Assembly: GCA_964514215.1 (NCBI GenBank)
Contig: CAZEPW010000082.1
Coordinates: 1-11,731, forward strand
DNA from: CAYQUC01 sp964514215
GTDB taxonomy: Bacteria > Pseudomonadota > Gammaproteobacteria > UBA6429 > Thiohalophilaceae
Length of the DNA stretch: 11,731 nt
Reading direction: 5' to 3'
In this document: in pieces, positions 7,564-11,731 of the stretch
Position numbering within the stretch: position 1 is the stretch's first letter
Layout of the letters: each line of letters starts with the position of its first letter
Made by a program: the position numbers and the translations under genes
The notes under the pieces: generated by a model
The model's input: only the letters and a program-made list of their open reading frames with translations
What the model was told of the DNA's origin: nothing
The model's database searches: none

Positions 7564-7890
7564 ATGTTAAAAGTTCAAATTAAAGATCTTGAAGTTGGTA
7601 TGTGCTTATCCGCCGATGTGTGTGATTTAAATGGACGTTTTCTTATTGGTAAAGAGTGCACCATAACGGAGAAACATATAAAAACGTTACAGGCATGGGG
7701 CGTTGTTAGTGTAGAAATAAAAGGTGATGGTGGTGATATCCTTGCTAAAGAACCATCCGTTGTTACTGCTGAATATCAAAATCAAATAACTAAACTTAAA
7801 ACTATTTTTATTCATAATGATTTAGAACATCCATTTATTTCGAAATTAATAAACGAAACAGTAAAATATTTAATGAACAAAACTAATTAA
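7564..7890 (+). CDS. Small protein, HD/HDOD-associated N-terminal domain type
   Basis: This is a 108-residue cytoplasmic protein. Residues 1-55 (KVQIKDLEVGM, then DLNGRFLIGKECTITEKHIK and WGVVSVEI) resemble the small beta-rich domain often fused to the N-terminus of HD-GYP proteins or encoded beside HDOD proteins. The tail contains FIHNDLEHPFISKL (82-95), a pattern I also associate with stand-alone members next to HDOD genes. It has no catalytic motif. AGG lies at 7558-7560, closer to the ATG than usual, so initiation may be weak. The HDOD gene starts 6 bp after its stop, which argues for one operon and a shared pathway. It could act as an adaptor or sensor for the HDOD protein, but this is inference. 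Confidence 0.82.
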   Translation: MLKVQIKDLEVGMCLSADVCDLNGRFLIGKECTITEKHIKTLQAWGVVSVEIKGDGGDILAKEPSVVTAEYQNQITKLKTIFIHNDLEHPFISKLINETVKYLMNKTN

Positions 7891-7896
7891 TTTTGA

Positions 7897-8754
7897 ATGA
7901 AAATTTCCGCAGAAACAATCATTACAAAAACGCTTAAAGTTGCTGCGTTGCCTGCAGTGGCCTTGAAGTTTAGCGAAGCTATAAGCAATCCTTTAACGAG
8001 TAACCTTGAATTAGAAAAAATAATTTCAGAAGACTCTGCTCTTGCGTCAAGATTATTACGAATTGCTAATAGTGCGCTTTATAACTTTCCATCAGAGATT
8101 GATACCATTGGTAAAGCAATCACAATCATTGGACAAAAGCCGCTGCACGATATTGTTCTTTCATGTTCCATTGTTAATATGTTTGATGGCATCACTAAAG
8201 ACGTTATTAATATGGAACAGTTTTGGGAACACAGTATTGCTGTGGCAACTGCCTCACGTTTATTATCGTTTTATCGTCGTGAAGTCAATATCGAACGTTC
8301 ATTTACCGCTGGTTTACTTCATGATATTGGGCGACTCATTATTTTTATTGAGCTACCTAAACAAGCACAAGAAATAATTTCTATTGCTGCTAGTAAGAAT
8401 ACTTTATTGCATAGTATTGAGTTAGATGTATTGGGTTTTGATCATGCTCGTTTAGGTGGGATGTTATTAAAAAAATGGAAATTACCTGATCGAATTATTT
8501 CATCTGTAAGTTACCATCATTCACCAACTGCAACCAAAGGTGATGTCGTTGCCCCTAGTATTGTTCATGTTGCTGATATTATATGTCATTCATTAAAATT
8601 AGGTCGTTCTGGTGAGCGTTTTATTCCAAAATTGAATTCTAGGGCGTGGGATACATTAGGGTTAAATGCTGATATTTTAGCGCAATTAATTGAACAGCTT
8701 GATATACAATATCAAGATGCAGTTAAATTTATACTCGGAGAGGATAATAATTAG
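7897..8754 (+). CDS. HDOD-domain signalling protein
   Basis: This 285-residue cytoplasmic protein consists almost entirely of an HDOD domain (about 10-215), the HD-related output domain of bacterial signalling proteins. Typical features are LPAVALKF near the start, ISEDSALASRLLRIANSALY (43-62), IGKAITIIG (71-79), and GLLHDIGRLI (139-148). HDOD domains have often lost the HD phosphohydrolase ligands, yet here H112, H142-D143, H183, H207/H208 and D227 all sit where the ligands are expected. The domain could therefore still bind metal. There is no receiver domain, so regulation by the kinase encoded next would need direct contact or an unlinked partner. The stop TAG abuts the kinase ATG, indicating translational coupling. 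The fold is confident; activity is unknown. Confidence 0.92.
   Translation: MKISAETIITKTLKVAALPAVALKFSEAISNPLTSNLELEKIISEDSALASRLLRIANSALYNFPSEIDTIGKAITIIGQKPLHDIVLSCSIVNMFDGITKDVINMEQFWEHSIAVATASRLLSFYRREVNIERSFTAGLLHDIGRLIIFIELPKQAQEIISIAASKNTLLHSIELDVLGFDHARLGGMLLKKWKLPDRIISSVSYHHSPTATKGDVVAPSIVHVADIICHSLKLGRSGERFIPKLNSRAWDTLGLNADILAQLIEQLDIQYQDAVKFILGEDNN
8737..8743 (+). promoter_or_regulatory. Shine-Dalgarno sequence for hybrid kinase
   Basis: GGAGAGG lies 11 bp before the ATG at 8755, inside the 3' end of the HDOD gene. It is the strongest ribosome binding site in this operon and fixes the kinase start, which immediately follows the HDOD stop (TAGATG). Confidence 0.7.
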
Positions 8755-11250
8755 ATGGCCTCTGAAGAAATTAAAAAATTAGAATTATTTTATAATGATA
8801 TTTATAAAGGTTTTGAAATTAATGTTGAATTTATTAATGATTTAATGTTTGCAAAAAATGAATTAACAGCTAATGAAATTTTAAAAATATTGGGTGAAAA
8901 AATAAAACAATTTTCATATTTTAATTATTTTGCATTTTATATCGTTGAAGACAATGTTGATTTTAAATTATCAAACTGTAGCGCACAAGAATTTCAGAAT
9001 ACTATCGAACAAGATGTTGAAAAACATATTGAAAACGGTACGTTTTCTTGGGTTTTGAATAATAATAAACAAATAATAATTAATGGCCCTGTATCACGAA
9101 AACAGCAATTGTTAATTTCTATTGCCACGAAACGACGAATTCATGGCATGTTTATCGCTGTAGCTAATGAAGGTTCAGAAATAAGTGGAATCATTCAAGA
9201 CATCGTTAGCATGCTAATATCAACTTCGGCACAATCAATTGATAATAATGGTTTAAGCATTAAGTTGCAAAATTATAATTTAGAGTTAAATGAATTAACG
9301 GTTCAATTACAAAATTATAACGTTGATCTTGAAGATAAAATTAAACAACGTACCCAAGAACTAGAAATTGCCAAGGACAAAGCTGAACAATCTGCTAAAT
9401 CAAAACTAGAATTTTTAGCTAATATGAGCCATGAAATTCGGACACCAATGAATGGTGTTTTAGGGATGTTAGAATTATTAGATAAATCTAATCTGGAAAA
9501 AACGCAACAGCACTATGTTGATACGGCTTATCAATCTGGACAAAACATGATGGTCATTTTAAATGATATTTTAGAATTATCTAAATTTGAAGCTGGAAAA
9601 ATAACCATTGAAGAAAATGAATTTAATTTAATTGATACCATTGAAGATGTCGTGGCAATGTTTTCTGCTAAAACAAATGAAAAGAAAGTTGAATTACTTA
9701 GTATAATCGATAATAAAGTACCTGAGTTTGTTTTTGGCGCACAAACACGTGTCTGGCAAATTATTATGAATCTAGTTGGTAATGCCGTTAAATTTACAAA
9801 ATCAGGTTCCATCGTTTTAACCGCGTCAGTGTCGAATTTTGAGCAAGATAATTTTAAGCTTAATATTTGTGTTAAAGATACCGGGATAGGAATTTCTGAT
9901 GAAGCATTGAATCTTATTTTTAATCCATTTGAACAAGCTGAAATTAATACCGCAAGAAATTTTGGTGGAACGGGTTTAGGCTTGGCTTTGTGTAAACGTT
10001 TAGTGGAATTATTGGGTGGTAATATTGGTGTCAAGTCAACGCTTGGTGAAGGTAGCAGTTTTGAATTTCATTTAAATTTAAAATCAATTAAAACTAAAGA
10101 TGCTGGTGAAACATTACAATCTGGCCATATACTTTATATCGATTCTTCAGAAAACGCTTGTTTATCGATAGCTTCAATATTTGAAAGAATGAATTTAAAC
10201 TTTAATATAGTAAATGATAAATCAAAAGTTAAAGAATGCTTCGTTGCAGGTGTTGAGCCAATTTATTCAATGATAATTTTAAATGAGTCATTAGCTAGTG
10301 ATTGCTATCAAACTATAGCGGATATTTTAACTTCTATTACAGGCGATACCAATACTCAACTGGTTTTATTAAGCTCAGAAACTCCAACTGGCAAAAATAT
10401 TTACGAACATGTTATCACTAAGCCGTTACGCCGAAGTGATATAACTCAAATTTTATCATTAACTGATACCGAGCCTCAAACCAATATATCAAAAAATAGT
10501 GACAACTGTAGTGGTTCGATATTGCTTGTTGAAGATAACGAAGTAAATCAACTGGTGGCTACCGGTATGTTACAACAACTCGGTATTAAACCGGTAATTG
10601 CGAATGATGGTGCAGAAGCTGTCGCGGCTGTGGCTGAAAATGATTTTGATTTAATTTTAATGGATATAAATATGCCGAATATGGATGGTTATCAAGCAAC
10701 TAAAATTATTAGGAATAATGAAGCTCAAGGCATACGTATACCCATTATTGCATTAACCGCAAATGTAATGACCGAAGATGTGAAAAGTTATTTTGATGCC
10801 GGTATGGACGACTTTTTGGCAAAACCGTATTCATTTAAAAGCATTGAGTCCAGCCTAGTAAAATGGCTTTATGGTGGTGAACATGATGAAATAATTGAAG
10901 ATGAAACCTCGAATCAATCGGCATCAACTACTTATATTGATAGTAACGTTATCAATAATTTAAAAAATATTATGGGCGATAATTTATCGGAGCTTATTCA
11001 AAAATTTATTCAACGCAGCACGATTCTTGTTGATGAAATTATGGCTGATAAGAAAAATTTAGAAAAAATAAAATTTAATATCCATAGCTTAAAAGGCAGC
11101 AGTGGTAATATTGGTGCTAACGAGTTGTGTCGGTTATGTGAGTTAATTGAAAATCTGGTTCGAAGCAAGCAAGTTGATAAAATTGAATCTTTTTTGATTA
11201 TTTTAAAACATGAACTAGCGGGAGTGTATAAAGAGTTAGATTCGCTTTGA
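8755..11250 (+). CDS. Hybrid sensor histidine kinase, GAF-like/HisKA/HATPase/REC/REC/HPt
   Basis: This 831-residue hybrid kinase contains a complete internal phosphorelay and no membrane helix, so it senses a cytoplasmic signal. Residues 36-165 look GAF-like (GTFSWVLNNNKQIIINGP and RIHGMFIAV). A coiled coil (165-215) holds a 14-residue repeat. HisKA has H226 in NMSHEIRTPMNG. The ATPase has N343, D375-x-G-x-G and FGGTGLGLAL (403-412). A first receiver-like domain (457-568) is degenerate, with N510 in the phospho-acceptor position and K556 kept. The second receiver (588-706) is intact, with E593/D594, D637, T668 and K690. The C-terminal HPt domain has H777 in IHSLKGSSGNIGA. The expected route is H226 to D637 to H777 and then to an unlinked regulator. 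The layout resembles BarA-class kinases but with a different sensor. It closes the operon with the HDOD gene. Confidence 0.94.
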   Translation: MASEEIKKLELFYNDIYKGFEINVEFINDLMFAKNELTANEILKILGEKIKQFSYFNYFAFYIVEDNVDFKLSNCSAQEFQNTIEQDVEKHIENGTFSWVLNNNKQIIINGPVSRKQQLLISIATKRRIHGMFIAVANEGSEISGIIQDIVSMLISTSAQSIDNNGLSIKLQNYNLELNELTVQLQNYNVDLEDKIKQRTQELEIAKDKAEQSAKSKLEFLANMSHEIRTPMNGVLGMLELLDKSNLEKTQQHYVDTAYQSGQNMMVILNDILELSKFEAGKITIEENEFNLIDTIEDVVAMFSAKTNEKKVELLSIIDNKVPEFVFGAQTRVWQIIMNLVGNAVKFTKSGSIVLTASVSNFEQDNFKLNICVKDTGIGISDEALNLIFNPFEQAEINTARNFGGTGLGLALCKRLVELLGGNIGVKSTLGEGSSFEFHLNLKSIKTKDAGETLQSGHILYIDSSENACLSIASIFERMNLNFNIVNDKSKVKECFVAGVEPIYSMIILNESLASDCYQTIADILTSITGDTNTQLVLLSSETPTGKNIYEHVITKPLRRSDITQILSLTDTEPQTNISKNSDNCSGSILLVEDNEVNQLVATGMLQQLGIKPVIANDGAEAVAAVAENDFDLILMDINMPNMDGYQATKIIRNNEAQGIRIPIIALTANVMTEDVKSYFDAGMDDFLAKPYSFKSIESSLVKWLYGGEHDEIIEDETSNQSASTTYIDSNVINNLKNIMGDNLSELIQKFIQRSTILVDEIMADKKNLEKIKFNIHSLKGSSGNIGANELCRLCELIENLVRSKQVDKIESFLIILKHELAGVYKELDSL

Positions 11251-11346
11251 GTTGTGTTGTTACGGTTGTTATATCTGAACATGGTGATACTGATTTAGAC
11301 AGAATAATAGTTAACCTGAGCTCGGGATAAGGAATGAACTAAAAGC

Positions 11347-11402
11347 CAGTTTACCGATCAGATTTTCTGATAAAGGAATCCTCTGATCAAAAAGGTAAAC
11401 TG
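11347..11402 (+). repeat. Hairpin leader of IS982 transposase
   Basis: CAGTTTACCGATCAGA (11347-11362) pairs with TCTGATC (11382-11388) and GGTAAACTG (11394-11402), with AAAAA (11389-11393) bulged out. The 3' arm ends two bases before the transposase ATG and includes its only G-rich ribosome-binding candidate (11394-11395). In a transcript entering from outside, this stem would hide the start region, a known way for insertion sequences to limit transposase expression. That role is inferred here. Confidence 0.65.
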
Positions 11403-11404
11403 AC

Positions 11405-11731
11405 ATGGATAAATTAGTTGAAATTTTCTGCGATGTCGATGACTTCTGCAAACTATTTATACCCGAATGGGAAAACACATTAATTGAAACGGGAGACCGG
11501 AAACGAAAACGGCCATGCCGGTTGAGTTCATCTGAAATCATGAGCATCATTATTCTGTTTCATCGTTCAAACTATAAGGATTTCAAGAACTTCTATACAT
11601 TTCACATGCACAACTACTTAAAAAAAGCCTACCCAAAACTGTTAAGTTATACTCGATTTTTAGAAGTCATGCCGAGGGTGTTGGTTCCCTTATGCGGCTA
11701 TTTTACGCATTTGAAAGGCAAACCAACTGGA
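11405..11731 (+). CDS. IS982-family transposase, N-terminal part
   Basis: The first 109 residues are visible and the frame stays open to the window edge; IS982-family transposases are usually near 290-300 residues. The N-terminus DKLVEIFCDVDDFCKLFIPE and the later LSSSEIMSIIILFHRSNYKD and EVMPRVLVPLC are characteristic of this DDE transposase family. The catalytic acidic residues would lie beyond the window, so activity cannot be judged. No frameshift or stop occurs in the visible part. The start is set by the ATG directly after the leader hairpin. The enzyme cuts and joins element ends, and the matching tips at 93-303 make that small element a plausible substrate. Confidence 0.88.
   Translation, partial: MDKLVEIFCDVDDFCKLFIPEWENTLIETGDRKRKRPCRLSSSEIMSIIILFHRSNYKDFKNFYTFHMHNYLKKAYPKLLSYTRFLEVMPRVLVPLCGYFTHLKGKPTG

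Larger units (their letters stand above)
11314..11731 (+). mobile_element. IS982-family insertion sequence, left part
   Basis: The element begins with the tip ACCTGAGCTCGGGATAAG (11314-11331), followed by a hairpin leader and the transposase gene, and runs off the window. The right end and target duplication are therefore not visible. It lies 63 bp after the hybrid kinase stop. Base composition is less AT-rich than in the neighbouring genes, consistent with acquisition. Family assignment comes from the encoded protein. Confidence 0.85.

Noticed and set aside
9531..10034. 167-codon open frame on the minus strand
   Set aside because: It is antisense to the HisKA/HATPase part of the hybrid kinase, has no recognisable domain, and overlaps conserved catalytic motifs.
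1..11731. CRISPR array, tRNA or rRNA genes
   Set aside because: No regularly spaced repeats, cloverleaf or rRNA-like stretch was seen on either strand.

Overview
The window is AT-rich DNA that reads like a gammaproteobacterial chromosome. The signs are an EnvZ/OmpR-type two-component pair, a DUF2799-type lipoprotein, a gammaproteobacterial-style protein with a PilZ-like C-terminus, and a small-protein/HDOD/hybrid-kinase operon. I cannot name a genus from sequence alone. Three blocks of ordinary genes sit between two patches of mobile DNA.

Layout. Positions 1-448 hold no gene. They contain a well-bounded 211-bp miniature transposable element (93-303) with 18-bp terminal inverted repeats, a 6-bp target duplication and an internal 25-bp perfect inverted repeat. 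Next to it is a decayed second element (about 347-465), whose right end appears to supply the last codons and stop of the neighbouring kinase gene. On the minus strand, a response regulator (1796-2509) and an EnvZ-like sensor kinase (449-1792) form a two-gene operon. A 283-bp divergent region separates them from an exported DUF255/YyaL-type thioredoxin-fold protein (2793-4661, +). That gene converges, with only 3 bp between stops, on a 564-residue protein with a PilZ-like C-terminus (4665-6359, -). A 381-bp gap without genes follows, then a DUF2799-like lipoprotein (6741-7370, +).

The last block (7564-11250, +) is a compact three-gene signalling operon. It encodes a 108-residue protein of a type often fused or adjacent to HD-type proteins, an HDOD protein that keeps an apparently complete set of HD metal-ligand positions, and an 831-residue hybrid kinase. 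The kinase reads GAF-like, coiled coil, HisKA, HATPase, degenerate receiver, receiver, HPt. No dedicated output regulator for this phosphorelay lies in the window. Shortly after the kinase gene, an IS982-family element enters (11314 to the window end). It may have interrupted a fourth gene of the operon.

The most connected observation is that the outer tips of the 211-bp element, the decayed element and the IS982 element share the same terminal sequence type. This suggests that the small elements are non-autonomous relatives moved by an IS982-type transposase. Everything here rests on reading the sequence; no database search was run.
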